Both the position numbers and the translations under genes were made by a program. Positions 1 through 9,087 of a stretch of DNA of 64,000 nt are shown here, one piece after another. Numbering within the stretch: position 1 is the stretch's first letter; each line of letters starts with the position of its first letter. The stretch lies in the NCBI GenBank assembly GCA_965227905.1, contig OZ245780.1, positions 1,798,001 to 1,862,000 of the forward strand. Reading direction: 5' to 3'. The stretch is from CBDDHT01 sp965227905 (GTDB taxonomy: Bacteria > Pseudomonadota > Alphaproteobacteria > Rhizobiales > Methyloligellaceae). The notes beneath the pieces were generated by a model that did not search any database, was not told the DNA's origin, and was given only the letters and a program-made list of their open reading frames with translations.

Positions 1-1
1 T

Positions 2-529
2 GCGAAGAGCCGCTCACTGAGTGATGCGGTCCAAAGGGCGCGAGTCCGTCTGGCCGAAGATATCGACAATGTGGCTGAGCGCCGGATATCCGATCTCACG
101 CGCCTCGAAATGCTGAAAGGCGAACTCGATGGGATCTTCTCGCAGATCCCGAAAACTGATCAGAGATTCGAACTCATCCTCGTGCCGTCCGCGCCGGTAA
201 GACTATGGCTGGATATGTTCACCTACGTTGCGCGTGAGCCTGAAAATGGAAACTATTGCCTGATCCGAAACGGCCCGGATGGGCCGGAGGTGCTGGCCGA
301 GTCGTCAGTCGCAACGGAAATCATAGGCCGAGTCATCGATTATGTTGCTGACGAACTCGTGCGCCGTGAGCGGCAACTGCACGGCTACGCACAGCTTGAG
401 CGAAGAATGCAAACGCCGGCGCGCCATATTCGGCGGCCGGCGATGCGATTGTCGGTGGCCTTTTTCATCATAGGCCTGGTGACCGGTATTCTGGCCCTGC
501 TGTCGTTCTTCTATCTTGCTCCGATCTGA
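2..529 (+). CDS. Conserved hypothetical protein with C-terminal membrane anchor (5' end cut by window)
   Basis: The reading frame is open from base 2, so the true start is probably upstream of the window; a GTG at 71 is the first internal candidate. The visible part is a hydrophilic domain of about 145 residues rich in Arg and Glu, followed by one hydrophobic segment close to the C terminus (ends in FFYLAPI), which suggests a tail-anchored inner-membrane protein facing the cytoplasm. No catalytic motif is recognisable. It converges on the Rieske oxygenase gene, with only 3 bases between the stop codons. I do not recognise the family. Confidence 0.7.
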   Translation, partial: AKSRSLSDAVQRARVRLAEDIDNVAERRISDLTRLEMLKGELDGIFSQIPKTDQRFELILVPSAPVRLWLDMFTYVAREPENGNYCLIRNGPDGPEVLAESSVATEIIGRVIDYVADELVRRERQLHGYAQLERRMQTPARHIRRPAMRLSVAFFIIGLVTGILALLSFFYLAPI

Positions 530-532
530 GCG

Positions 533-1786
533 TTACTCGGCCGCTTGCTCTATGGCGCCGCGTTTGTCGAACGAACGGTCAGGGTTGCTCGGATCGCGGC
601 CCATCATGCGACCCCACTCATCGTAGAAATGGCGCAGCCCGATCTCATCGTGAACCAAATGATCCTCATGGCGGGCCTGAACGACACGTCGCGGTTCGGA
701 GTTGGGAAGCATCACCGATCCCTGGACCGACACGGCTAGAAGATCCTCATGAAGATTGCGTCCGAATGGACCCCAGATCGAGTTGTGGTGATCGATTCGT
801 GCCTGTCGGACTTCCGGCGTATCGCTCTTCAGGCCGAGACCGCGGAATTCAATCATGACCTTGTCCGGTCCAAGCGGTGTCTGAATATCGACCCTGAGGG
901 CCGAGCCGCGCAGATTGAAATTGTGGCCGGGGAAGAGGTCCACGAGGTACCATCCATTCGGTGGTGTATTCGGGAAGGATGCATCGTCGCGGTCGTCGAA
1001 ACCGTCATATTCTGTGTAGTGCGGTGCATAATTGGCGAAGGTGATGTGGCCGCCTTTGTGGCCGTAGCCCTTGCGCTTGAAGTAGTCGTCATCGAAGCCG
1101 GTGATGCGGTTATGGTAGTGCAGATAGTCGTGATACAGCTCGGAGTTGGTGTCGTGCCAGAGCTTGTAATTGGTCGGTAGAATGGCCTTGTGATAGTGGA
1201 AAACCTCAAGCGGCTCGACATCCGTCCGTTTGATCTGCTCCTCGAAAGCCTCGCCGCAGAAATCTTCCAGCGACTCCACCTTGTCGTTCAAGCTGACCCA
1301 AACGAAGCCACCGAACTTGACCTCACAGCGCAGGCGCCGAAGACCCATCTGCTCTTTGCAGACCCTGTCCTGATAGCCTTCCTTTTCCCGGCTGATGTAA
1401 ACGCAGTTGCCCTTCATGTCGTACTGCCATGCATGGAACATGCAGGTCATGCGCTTGGGGTTGCCGGACGGCTGACCTTCCATGAACGATCCCGCAGGAC
1501 GACGTTCGATCATCATACCGCGATGGGAACAGACATTGAGGAAGGCGCGGATCTTGTCGTCCGGACCGCGCGTGATGATGATTGGTTCCTTCGCAATGGT
1601 GTGTGTTCGGAAGTCATATGGCTTGGGCAGCTCCGATTCGTGACAAACCGGATGCCAGACCTTCTTGAAGATCTTTTCCTGCTCTTCCTCGTACAACTCC
1701 CAATCGGAGTATACGCGGCTGTCGACAAGGTCGCCTGCCGGAATGTCAGGGGTATTCAGCCATTGTTCGTGATTACGTGCCGCCAT
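533..1786 (-). CDS. Rieske non-heme iron oxygenase, large (alpha) subunit type
   Basis: A protein of about 417 aa. An N-terminal Rieske domain carries CSHRG and CMFHAW, the two CxH / CxxH ligand pairs of a [2Fe-2S] cluster. A C-terminal catalytic domain contains a D/H-rich stretch (HDTNSELYHDYLHYH) expected to hold the 2-His-1-carboxylate mononuclear iron site. These enzymes insert oxygen into aromatic rings or remove methyl groups oxidatively; the substrate cannot be told from sequence. The start at 1786 is chosen because GGGAGA lies 7 bases upstream; an in-frame extension to 1867 lacks such a site. No reductase, ferredoxin or beta subunit is adjacent, so electrons must come from elsewhere. 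It is divergent from the MetX-like hydrolase. Confidence 0.88.
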   Translation of the reverse strand: MAARNHEQWLNTPDIPAGDLVDSRVYSDWELYEEEQEKIFKKVWHPVCHESELPKPYDFRTHTIAKEPIIITRGPDDKIRAFLNVCSHRGMMIERRPAGSFMEGQPSGNPKRMTCMFHAWQYDMKGNCVYISREKEGYQDRVCKEQMGLRRLRCEVKFGGFVWVSLNDKVESLEDFCGEAFEEQIKRTDVEPLEVFHYHKAILPTNYKLWHDTNSELYHDYLHYHNRITGFDDDYFKRKGYGHKGGHITFANYAPHYTEYDGFDDRDDASFPNTPPNGWYLVDLFPGHNFNLRGSALRVDIQTPLGPDKVMIEFRGLGLKSDTPEVRQARIDHHNSIWGPFGRNLHEDLLAVSVQGSVMLPNSEPRRVVQARHEDHLVHDEIGLRHFYDEWGRMMGRDPSNPDRSFDKRGAIEQAAE

Positions 1787-2169
1787 CTCATTGTCTCCCG
1801 TAAGGATCGCTGCAGTCTCAGAAATTTGCACTAATCTACAAAAGTCGCGCGTTGCAACCAAGAGCAAATAGTGAAAAAATTATCCCGTATAGTGACATGA
1901 AGTTTTTCTTTTGGCAAAGTCCGTTGAGGCGACAGGAATTTAATTCCGCAAAGTCAATGGGTTATCGAAAGCCACATCACGTTGATATCGAGATGTTATG
2001 TCGATTCGCGACACTCGACGGTTAACCGATTGGAGCTGTAGGGTTGCGATCCGAGTAAGAAAATCGGTCGTTCCGAGCTGGAACCGGACTGAAATAGAGG
2101 GCAGACCTCAGTCTGTCGAAGAGACCGCATCAAGCGTGATCGCTGGCGGCAAGGGGAGGACGAAACGCA
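1787..2169. other. Divergent intergenic region
   Basis: About 380 bases between the divergent Rieske oxygenase and MetX-like genes, so it must carry both promoters. It is less GC-rich than the flanking genes. I see no convincing coding ORF and no clear operator, only short AT-rich stretches (for example around 1870-1900). Confidence 0.4.
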
Positions 2170-3219
2170 ATGGTTGGTACTGAATACTACAGCGAAGAGA
2201 ACCACGGTCCGCACGAATTTCTCGATCTCGGAGACTTTCCATTGATCGGTGGAGGGACGTTGCCAGGTGCAAAATTGTCATACAAGACTCATGGCAGTCT
2301 GAACGACGCCAAGGACAATGCGATCCTTTTTCCGCATATGTATTCAGGCACGCCCAAGGCAATGGAGGGGTTTATCGGAGAGGGGCGACCGCTCGATCCA
2401 GCCAAATATTTCATCATTCTCCCGGGCCAGTTTGGAAACGGCTTCTCCTCGTCACCGTCGAATATGCCGGCACCCTTGGATAAGGGGCGCTTCCCGAACG
2501 TGACCTATGGCGACGATGTCATCGCCCAGCACCGGCTTGTGAGCGAGGTCTTCGGGATTAGCGAACTTCAGCTTGTCCTGGGCTGGTCCATGGGAGCGGC
2601 GCAGACTTTCGAGTGGGCCGTGCGCTATCCCGACATGGTGAAACGAGCGGCGCCATTTGGCGGGACAGGAAAGACCACACCGCACAATTTTCTTTTCGTT
2701 CAAATGCACGAAAATGCCATTAAGTCCGATCCAGGCTGGAAGAACGGCGACTATGGAAGTGCGGCAGAAGTCGAGGCCGGCCTCAAGCTTCACGCGGAAA
2801 TGTTCGCTGTGCTTGGCGCCTGTCCCGAACTCTACAAACAAGAGAAGTGGCGCGAGATCGGGTTCGATTCACTCGAAGCCTTTATGGGCGGGTTTTGGGA
2901 GGCCTGGTTCAAATTCATGGATCCGAACAACCTGCTCGCCATGGGCTGGAAGTGGCGGCATGGGGACGTCTCACTGCATACAGATGGCGACCTGCCAGCA
3001 GCCCTTGGGCGCATCAAGGCGAAAATGTTCAACATCGCATTTGCCAATGACATGTTTTTTCCGCTCAAGGATATCGAAGACGAGACCGCGCTTATCCCAA
3101 ATGCCGAATGCCGGGTCGTGGACAGTCTCTGGGCTCACTTCGCAATGTTCTGTTTGAACGATGCAGACCGCGAAGCCATCGATGGATTGCTCAGCGAGTT
3201 GTTAGCGATCGACGTGTAG
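2170..3219 (+). CDS. Alpha/beta hydrolase of the homoserine O-acetyltransferase (MetX) family
   Basis: 349 aa, close to the family's usual length. The nucleophile elbow GWSMGA near residue 140, an Asp in FANDMFFPLKD and a His in SLWAHFA near the C terminus complete a Ser-Asp-His triad, and the early LPGQFGNGFSSSP is typical of the oxyanion region. A strong GGGGAGGA lies 9 bases before the ATG. True MetX acylates homoserine for methionine synthesis. This member is not beside methionine genes, and the family includes many hydrolases of unknown substrate, so only the fold-level call is safe. Its 3' end overlaps the end of the convergent metallophosphoesterase gene by 18 bases. Confidence 0.82.
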   Translation: MVGTEYYSEENHGPHEFLDLGDFPLIGGGTLPGAKLSYKTHGSLNDAKDNAILFPHMYSGTPKAMEGFIGEGRPLDPAKYFIILPGQFGNGFSSSPSNMPAPLDKGRFPNVTYGDDVIAQHRLVSEVFGISELQLVLGWSMGAAQTFEWAVRYPDMVKRAAPFGGTGKTTPHNFLFVQMHENAIKSDPGWKNGDYGSAAEVEAGLKLHAEMFAVLGACPELYKQEKWREIGFDSLEAFMGGFWEAWFKFMDPNNLLAMGWKWRHGDVSLHTDGDLPAALGRIKAKMFNIAFANDMFFPLKDIEDETALIPNAECRVVDSLWAHFAMFCLNDADREAIDGLLSELLAIDV

Positions 3220-4098
3220 GGCGACCGTTTCAATCTCCGTGACGGCGCCGTGTGGCTCAAGGAGCCCACGGCCTGTCATGCTGCACTGCCATCCGCCGTC
3301 CGCGCGTTCGATCCGGAAGAGATTGTAGCGTGCCAGCTCTTCAGCTGCGCCGTGACCAGCCGATGCCGAAGGGGCGGCGATCACCGGGATCGCACCTTGA
3401 TCGCTGTCGATCCAGTCTGTCCGCTGTACGTGGTTATGGCCATAGAGGACCAGTTCCGCGCCCTCGTTTCTCAGTTCCCGGTATAGCGCATCAACATCGG
3501 CAAGGCCGCGACGCTTGTGTGCAAGTGATTCAAGCGGTGGGTGGTGGATGAGGACAATTCGAAAGCAGCCTTCAGCACCAAGGTGACTCAAATGAGCGCC
3601 CAATTGCTCGACTTCGCCAGGGCCCAATGTTCCCGCGGCTGAGAATGGCAGTGTGGGGACGCCCGAATTCAAGGCAATGATCGCAATATCGCCAAACCGG
3701 CGGATGAAGGGAAAGCGGGATGCCTCTTCTCCGTCACCTGTCATATAGCTCTGCCATTGGCCGGTACTTTTTGAATTGGGCATCTGGACATAAGCATCGT
3801 GATTGCCCGGAATGACCGTTATCCGATCCGGCGGGCCGAGCTCTTCCAGCCACTTTCGGGCGGCTATGAACTCGCTCGGCAAAGAGATGTTGACCAGATC
3901 GCCCGTCACCGCCAGATGATCGATCAATTGTGTCTGCAGATCCGCAATCAGCGCATCCAGTATCTCTCGTCGATGAAGCGTCTTGCGCCGCAAATGCCAG
4001 TTCAGATAACCGAAGATCCGCTTGTTCATGAGTTCGCGAAGCGACGCCGATGGCAACGGCGGCATCTGGATGTCTGTCAGGTGCGCGAGTGTAAACAT
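3202..4098 (-). CDS. Metallophosphoesterase (calcineurin-like, CpdA/YfcE type) with altered first metal motif
   Basis: 298 aa. Motifs in order: TDIQ near residue 10, GDLVN, GNHDAY, IHHPP and GHNHVQ. These are the dimetal-binding blocks of calcineurin-like phosphoesterases (D-x-H, GDxx, GNHD, H, GHxH). The first block reads DIQ where DxH is expected, so one metal-ligand histidine is replaced by glutamine (codon CAG). Relatives hydrolyse cyclic nucleotides or other phosphodiesters in the cytoplasm; no signal peptide is seen. The gene is divergent from the NUDIX gene. Confidence 0.85.
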   Translation of the reverse strand: MFTLAHLTDIQMPPLPSASLRELMNKRIFGYLNWHLRRKTLHRREILDALIADLQTQLIDHLAVTGDLVNISLPSEFIAARKWLEELGPPDRITVIPGNHDAYVQMPNSKSTGQWQSYMTGDGEEASRFPFIRRFGDIAIIALNSGVPTLPFSAAGTLGPGEVEQLGAHLSHLGAEGCFRIVLIHHPPLESLAHKRRGLADVDALYRELRNEGAELVLYGHNHVQRTDWIDSDQGAIPVIAAPSASAGHGAAEELARYNLFRIERADGGWQCSMTGRGLLEPHGAVTEIETVALHVDR

Positions 4099-4198
4099 TG
4101 GGGCCAGGACGTTGGGCGTATGCAGCGCGCATACACGATGGCGGTCATCACGCGATCCTGTATCATGATTTGGGACACATATGGGGAGAGCAATACGA

Positions 4199-4672
4199 AT
4201 GCCGGCTAAGAAAATACTGGGCCGAATGGTATCGCTCGGGCTTCGACCCTATTGGCGACTGACCCGGGGGCTTACCCTCGGCGCACAAGGCATCGTTATT
4301 GACGGCCAGGAGAACGTTCTTCTGGTCCGTCATGGCTATCGGCCAGGTTGGTTCTTTCCCGGCGGCGGTGTCGAGCGCGGAGAAACCGCGGAAGACGCCC
4401 TGATCCGCGAGTTGCATGAAGAAGCCGGCATCGTGGTCGAAGGCAATCCTGAGTTGTTCGGCCTTTTTGCCAATATGCCGAAGTTTCCCGGCGATCATAT
4501 CGCGGTCTATCTCATTCGCGACTGGTCTCAGCCGGAATTGCCCAAGCCCAACGCGGAAATAGCAGAAGCGCGCTTCTTTGCACGCGCGGCATTGCCGGAT
4601 GATACCAGTTCCGGCACGCGTCAGCGACTGGCAGAGGTCTTCGATGGCACGGCACGCCGCTCCATCTGGTGA
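4199..4672 (+). CDS. NUDIX hydrolase
   Basis: 157 aa. The Nudix box is complete (GGGVERGETAEDAL followed by RELHEEAG), giving the Gx5Ex7REUxEExGU magnesium-binding helix. NUDIX enzymes cleave nucleoside diphosphates linked to another moiety; the substrate here is unknown. ATG 4199 is preferred because GGGGAG lies about 10 bases upstream; the longer in-frame start at 4181 would overlap that site. It is divergent from the metallophosphoesterase and convergent with wrbA. Confidence 0.88.
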   Translation: MPAKKILGRMVSLGLRPYWRLTRGLTLGAQGIVIDGQENVLLVRHGYRPGWFFPGGGVERGETAEDALIRELHEEAGIVVEGNPELFGLFANMPKFPGDHIAVYLIRDWSQPELPKPNAEIAEARFFARAALPDDTSSGTRQRLAEVFDGTARRSIW

Positions 4673-4687
4673 CCGCCGCTGGTATTG

Positions 4688-5296
4688 TTAGCTGACGAGT
4701 TGCTTGGCGATGCGGGCGACGTGATGGCCCTGGAAGCTGGCGAGGTTGAGTTCTTTCTGGGATGGCTGGCGGGAACCGTCGGGGGCCGCGATCGATCCGG
4801 CGCCATAGGGCGAGCCGCCGCGCACTTCGGAGATATCGGCCAGGTCCGGCGCCGAATAGGGCAGGCCGACAATGATCATGCCGTGATGGAGCAGGGTCGT
4901 GTGTACGGACAGGATTGTCGTTTCATTGCCGCCACCTGTCCCCGTCGAGACAAAGACACTGCCGATCTTGCCGATCAGTGCGCCTTCGGCCCAAAGCCTC
5001 CCGGTCTGATCCATGAAGTTGCGCATTTGCGACGACATGTTTCCAAACCGTGTGGGCGTGCCGAGAATGATGGCATCGTAATTTGCCAACTCGCCAGGAT
5101 CTGCGATCGATGCCGGCTGCTCGACCTTCATGCCGGCACCCTTCATCGCCTCGGCGGGCATCAGTTCCGGGACCCGTTTAACGACAACGTCCGTTCCCTC
5201 GATTGCCCGTGCACCGGTTGCCACCGCATAGGCCAGTGTTTCCACATGCCCGTAGGAGCTGTGGTAGAGCACCAGAATTTTTGCGCCATCCGCCAT
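4688..5296 (-). CDS. wrbA: NAD(P)H:quinone oxidoreductase WrbA (flavodoxin-like)
   Basis: 202 aa, full family length. The FMN phosphate loop is in the N-terminal LVLYHSSYGHVE. GTPTRFGNMSSQM, STGTGGGNE and the HHGM / PYGAGS blocks are WrbA hallmarks that bind FMN and shape the quinone pocket. The enzyme reduces quinones by two electrons in the cytoplasm, avoiding semiquinone radicals. It is transcribed alone. Confidence 0.95.
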   Translation of the reverse strand: MADGAKILVLYHSSYGHVETLAYAVATGARAIEGTDVVVKRVPELMPAEAMKGAGMKVEQPASIADPGELANYDAIILGTPTRFGNMSSQMRNFMDQTGRLWAEGALIGKIGSVFVSTGTGGGNETTILSVHTTLLHHGMIIVGLPYSAPDLADISEVRGGSPYGAGSIAAPDGSRQPSQKELNLASFQGHHVARIAKQLVS

Positions 5297-5794
5297 TAAG
5301 TGTCTCCTGGATCAACCTGTGCTCGAACGGAGCTGTCCAAGCCGTGTTGATCGACTCTATTGTCATAAAGCATCTTTTCCGCGTCTGTTGGAACACGGGA
5401 TGCTTCAGCCGTTCCCCCAGCCGAAACCGGCGGCAGAACGGCGGCCCTCTAATTTCTCCCCCGACGACCGCAAATTATAGGGTCTTCGGGAAATCTCTGA
5501 ACCCATCCAAAGACTAAGCCATGCTTTGGGCAGGTCCAAAACTTCCGCATCTGACCATCATCCACCCGCTGGACCATGATCCATCCGCGTGATATGCCAC
5601 GCCAATCATGGTCTGGGCAACACGCAGAAAACTTCGTGATCGACGCAGGGGTTCCGTATCCCGCACACGCGTCCGCCTTCGCTCGCGCTGATCCGGCACC
5701 CCGCCACTCATTCACTCCCCTTTATCACCGTTTCCATGATTGGTCTCTGACCAGAACGCCGGAATTCATGACCAATCCACCAGGAGAGCGCGCG
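5297..5794. other. Intergenic region, no supported gene
   Basis: About 500 bases between the divergent wrbA and GNAT genes. A minus-strand ORF at 5449-5715 lacks a ribosome site and any recognisable domain. Its short peptide stretch DACAGYGT...PDH resembles DAYAGYGT...PDH encoded on the plus strand near 27590-27650, with the same internal spacing; this may be the remnant of a repeated gene fragment or chance. Confidence 0.4.
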
Positions 5795-6307
5795 ATGTCG
5801 ATCCCGCGGTTTACAATTCGGCCCGAACAGCCTGAAGACGTTGGCATTGTCGCCATGCTTTCTGCACGCGCAATCGGCCCGGGTCGCTTTGCGCGTACGG
5901 CTTATCGAATTCGAGAGGGGACAAATCCGGCTGTCGGCCTGTCGTTGGTGGCCGAGTATGCAGATGGCGTCGTAGGTGCGATTCAGTTCACCGAAATCAC
6001 GATTGGCGGAAATGAGGGCGCATTGCTGCTTGGGCCCCTGGTCGTTGCGCCTGAAATGGCCGGTCTCGGCTGTGGAAAAGCGTTGATCGCAGCAGGGCTC
6101 AATGCGGCACGTGACCTTGGACACCAGCTTGTCTTGTTGGTTGGCGATCTCGCCTATTATGAAAAGTCGGGGTTCCGGCCGTGCCCACGTGGGAGCATCA
6201 CGTTCCCTGGGCCGGTCGATCTAACCCGGCTTTTGGCTGCCGAGCTTGTTCCTGGGGCCGGCGAGCGGTTCTCTGGAATTGTTGCCACACCCTCTCACAG
6301 GAATTGA
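5795..6307 (+). CDS. GNAT-family N-acetyltransferase (YhbS-like)
   Basis: 170 aa. The core shows the acetyl-CoA-binding motif A region (LGPLVVAPEMAGLGCGKALI), followed by LGHQLVLLVGDLAYYEKSGF, typical of YhbS-type GNAT proteins. These transfer an acetyl group from acetyl-CoA to an amine. The start at 5795 follows AGGAGAG by 6 bases; the longer ORF to 5576 runs through poorly conserved sequence. It converges on the histidine kinase gene. Confidence 0.85.
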   Translation: MSIPRFTIRPEQPEDVGIVAMLSARAIGPGRFARTAYRIREGTNPAVGLSLVAEYADGVVGAIQFTEITIGGNEGALLLGPLVVAPEMAGLGCGKALIAAGLNAARDLGHQLVLLVGDLAYYEKSGFRPCPRGSITFPGPVDLTRLLAAELVPGAGERFSGIVATPSHRN

Positions 6308-6327
6308 TGTTCATACGCATCTCCCGG

Positions 6328-7626
6328 TCAGGATTGTCGGCTTCGGCTTCGGCTTTCAACGGTGCTTAGCGTCACTTCGAAATGAGCTCCGGTATCGCTT
6401 TCGAGACAGACGACATCGCCGCCGTGCCGGCGCGCGATCTGCCGAACCAGATAAAGTCCGAGTCCAACACCTCCATTGTCTTCCGCTCGTGTTTCCGACC
6501 GGAAAAACGGATCGAAGATCCTCTCTCTTTCATCCTTGGGAACACCCGGGCCATGATCTCTTACACGAAGTCTGGCACCGTTAGGAGTTGGCTCGACCGA
6601 GATTTCGATTGCCTTTCCACCACCATGTTTATTGGCATTTTCCAGCAAGTTTCGGATGAGTCGACGCAAAAGGCGCTTGTCGCCATTGATTTCGCAAGGG
6701 CTGCCGGCTGCCGATGCGTCAACGCGTGACGCCTCTTCGGCTGCGAGGCCAAGTAGATCGATCGGTTCATTCGCCGGTGTGCCGGATACAGTATCCAACC
6801 GACTGACCAGAAGAAGTTCCTCGATCAGGTCGTCAAGGTCATTGATGTCGCGCTCAACGCGTCGTCGAAGATCCTGCCGTTTTTCAGCGGGTGTATCAGA
6901 TTGTTCCAGAAGCTCGAACGCCATGCGAATTCGAGCGAGCGGAGATCGTAGTTCATGGGAAGCGGCGGCCAATGTTTGCTTTTGTGCTTCAACCAGATGT
7001 TGGATTCGATCGGCGGCACGGTTGAAGCTGGTGGCCAGCGCCGCGACCTCATCGCGCCCTTCGACATCCACCCGTGCCGTCAACTCTCCGGCTCCGAGTT
7101 CGTCGACCCGCATTTGCAACCGTTGCAATCGCCGCGTCAGGCGACGCGCCATGGGATAGGCGCCAAGGCCAAGAGCGATGACAAAGCTGACGATCACCGA
7201 GATGAAGCCAAACCCGTGCATATGGTCGTCGTGATCGCCTTCTGCCTGCTTTGCTATAACCTGTCTGCCATCGGATAGGACAAGGCCGGCCGCACCTTCT
7301 CGGCTGAATGTCCAACCCTGTTCGTTGTCGATGTCGCTCAATCGCTGAAGCGGAGGTCCATGAGCTGCCAGGAGTTTTCCTTGATCGTTACGCACGGTGA
7401 TGTATGCGCCGGCACGCTTGCCGAGGCGTCCGAGCGTCTCTTGCAGCTGACTGTTCGATGTAGACTGAGGAGGCAGGGCTTCCTCGATCAATGCCTGGAC
7501 GGCCGCGAATGCCCTGCGTTCCCGTTCGTCATCATCCCGCACCCACCAGGCAATCGAGACCAGCAGGCCAAAAAGGATGACGACCAGGAACAATGTGAGA
7601 AAGATCTGCACATGGAGCTTTCTCAC
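6328..7626 (-). CDS. Membrane sensor histidine kinase (EnvZ/CpxA-like)
   Basis: 432 aa. There is an N-terminal membrane helix (residues about 7-28), a short periplasmic sensor of about 110 residues and a second helix near residue 145. A HAMP linker, a HisKA domain with AASHELRSPLARI (phospho-acceptor His) and a HATPase domain with NLLENANKHG, DHGPGVP and GVGLGLYLV follow. It starts at GTG and overlaps the regulator stop by 4 bases, so the pair is translationally coupled. With the LTXXQ gene upstream, the set resembles CpxP-CpxR-CpxA and probably senses envelope or metal stress. Confidence 0.93.
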   Translation of the reverse strand: MRKLHVQIFLTLFLVVILFGLLVSIAWWVRDDDERERRAFAAVQALIEEALPPQSTSNSQLQETLGRLGKRAGAYITVRNDQGKLLAAHGPPLQRLSDIDNEQGWTFSREGAAGLVLSDGRQVIAKQAEGDHDDHMHGFGFISVIVSFVIALGLGAYPMARRLTRRLQRLQMRVDELGAGELTARVDVEGRDEVAALATSFNRAADRIQHLVEAQKQTLAAASHELRSPLARIRMAFELLEQSDTPAEKRQDLRRRVERDINDLDDLIEELLLVSRLDTVSGTPANEPIDLLGLAAEEASRVDASAAGSPCEINGDKRLLRRLIRNLLENANKHGGGKAIEISVEPTPNGARLRVRDHGPGVPKDERERIFDPFFRSETRAEDNGGVGLGLYLVRQIARRHGGDVVCLESDTGAHFEVTLSTVESRSRSRQS

Positions 7627-8330
7627 GCGCCGTCCTCCCGGTCCTGGTTCTGTGCGAACACATAGCCCACACCACGAACCGTGATGATACGGCGTGGCTT
7701 GTCTGGATCATCCTCGATCGCGCCGCGAATACGAGAGATGTGCACATCGATGCTGCGGTCGAAGGCTTCCAGATCGCGGCCTCGGGAGAGATTAAGCAAC
7801 TGCTGTCGGCTGAGAACGCGCCCGGGACTTCTGGCAAGCACATGAAGGAGATCGAATTGATGGCTCGTCAATGCACGCTCGTCGCCATCCAGCGCCACGG
7901 TGCGTGCCACAGGGTCGATTGTCAGTCTGCCGAATTGAAGTGCTGCATTCGGATCGGGCGCTGCACCGCCGGATCGCCGAAGAATAGCGCGCAGCCTGGC
8001 TAAGAGTTCTCGGGGGTTGAAGGGTTTTGGGAGATAGTCATCCGCACCAAGCTCAAGGCCGACAATGCGGTCGGTATCGTCACCTTGCGCAGTTAGCATA
8101 AGAATCGGAACTTGAGATCGTTCCCGAATGCGCTTGCAGATCTCCAATCCATCGAGGTCCGGTAGCATAATGTCGAGGATAACGGCATCGAATGCGGATT
8201 TGTCGAACGCATCGAGGCCTTCAGCAGCAGTCGGGAAATGGTGAACGGACAAGGCATGCTGCCCGAGATAGTCCGATACCATCGAGGCTAGCGCGTTATC
8301 GTCCTCGATCATCAGCAAACGCTGGCTCAT
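7623..8330 (-). CDS. OmpR-family response regulator
   Basis: 235 aa. The receiver domain has the acidic pocket MIEDD and the phospho-acceptor Asp in VILDIMLPD. A C-terminal winged-helix domain ends in DVHISRIRGAI and TVRGVGYVF, the OmpR/PhoB DNA-binding signature. ATG 8330 is preferred over an upstream TTG in frame at 8363 because GGAAG precedes it. It is the cognate partner of the overlapping kinase. Confidence 0.94.
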   Translation of the reverse strand: MSQRLLMIEDDNALASMVSDYLGQHALSVHHFPTAAEGLDAFDKSAFDAVILDIMLPDLDGLEICKRIRERSQVPILMLTAQGDDTDRIVGLELGADDYLPKPFNPRELLARLRAILRRSGGAAPDPNAALQFGRLTIDPVARTVALDGDERALTSHQFDLLHVLARSPGRVLSRQQLLNLSRGRDLEAFDRSIDVHISRIRGAIEDDPDKPRRIITVRGVGYVFAQNQDREDGA

Positions 8331-8398
8331 GGCGCTTCCAGGTTCAATGTCACCCGAGTTCAACCTGAGATTGGGTTGAACGGATGGCCAGTTGCGAT

Positions 8399-8426
8399 AA
8401 GAGGCGCCGTTTGCACGACGCCTCTT
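8399..8426 (-). terminator. Hairpin downstream of the LTXXQ gene
   Basis: An 8-bp perfect inverted repeat (AAGAGGCG / CGCCTCTT) with a 12-base loop lies between the LTXXQ stop and the response regulator start. It has no long T-run, so it may be a weak terminator or attenuator that uncouples the two expression levels. Confidence 0.5.
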
Positions 8427-8447
8427 CTGTGTCGGTCGTTCGAAATC

Positions 8448-8963
8448 CTACCAGTGCCACCGGTGGCGCTGTTCTATTCGATTTGCGAGGCGTCCGCGTT
8501 GCATCGGTGTCAGAATTTCGGCTGCTTCGGAAACCGCTTTTGCAACCCGTTGCGATGCCTGATCTATTGCGGCGAACTGCTCCGCCCGAAGCGCCTCGAC
8601 TTTCTCGCGGTCGACTTTGCTGCTTAAGAGCGCAAGCATATAGGCATCGCGGGTGTTGCGCATGTCCAGAACCACTTTGCGCATATCTTCGGATGCCTGC
8701 CGTAGAACGGGCTTGATCTTGGCTTTCTGATCGAATGTCGCATCCAGCTCTTCAAGCGCGTGGTCCAGCCGATGTTCCACAAAGTTCGAGAATTTGTCAC
8801 CACCGTGCCAGGCCGAATGGCGCTTGTGCGCAGCGAAGGCGCCGACACCGACAAGGGCGACAAGGAAGCCGATGACCACATACCGCAACCGCCCGCGACG
8901 GCGGTGCCGGCATGATTTGCCATTATTGGAAGGTCTTGTTTCCTGTTGGTCTTGTTCCGTCAT
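8448..8963 (-). CDS. LTXXQ/Spy-CpxP-like periplasmic protein, membrane-anchored
   Basis: 171 aa. A charged N terminus (about 27 residues, RHRRRGR) is followed by one hydrophobic helix (YVVIGFLVALVGVGAFAA), then a mostly helical periplasmic domain with His-rich patches (HKRHSAWHGG and a C-terminal HRWHW). The segment LTPMQRGRLANRI is the LTxxQ-type helix of CpxP/Spy/CnrX proteins. Such proteins sense or bind metals, or act as holdases, and often report to the adjacent two-component system. The His-rich ends favour metal binding. It is followed by the response regulator and kinase in the same direction. Confidence 0.8.
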   Translation of the reverse strand: MTEQDQQETRPSNNGKSCRHRRRGRLRYVVIGFLVALVGVGAFAAHKRHSAWHGGDKFSNFVEHRLDHALEELDATFDQKAKIKPVLRQASEDMRKVVLDMRNTRDAYMLALLSSKVDREKVEALRAEQFAAIDQASQRVAKAVSEAAEILTPMQRGRLANRIEQRHRWHW

Positions 8964-9087
8964 TTATCTGTTCTCCATCACTTCGGATTGCGTGTCCTGT
9001 GTTCGTGAACAACAGATATGACGGCGCTGTTTCGGGCGATTGTCCCGAATGTAAAGTTATGTTTCTGCGGTGTGAAAAATGATGCGC

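Noticed and set aside
5449..5715. Minus-strand ORF with DACAGYGT...PDH, similar to 27587-27655
   Set aside because: No ribosome site or domain. The shared words are short, so I noted them in the gap entries only.
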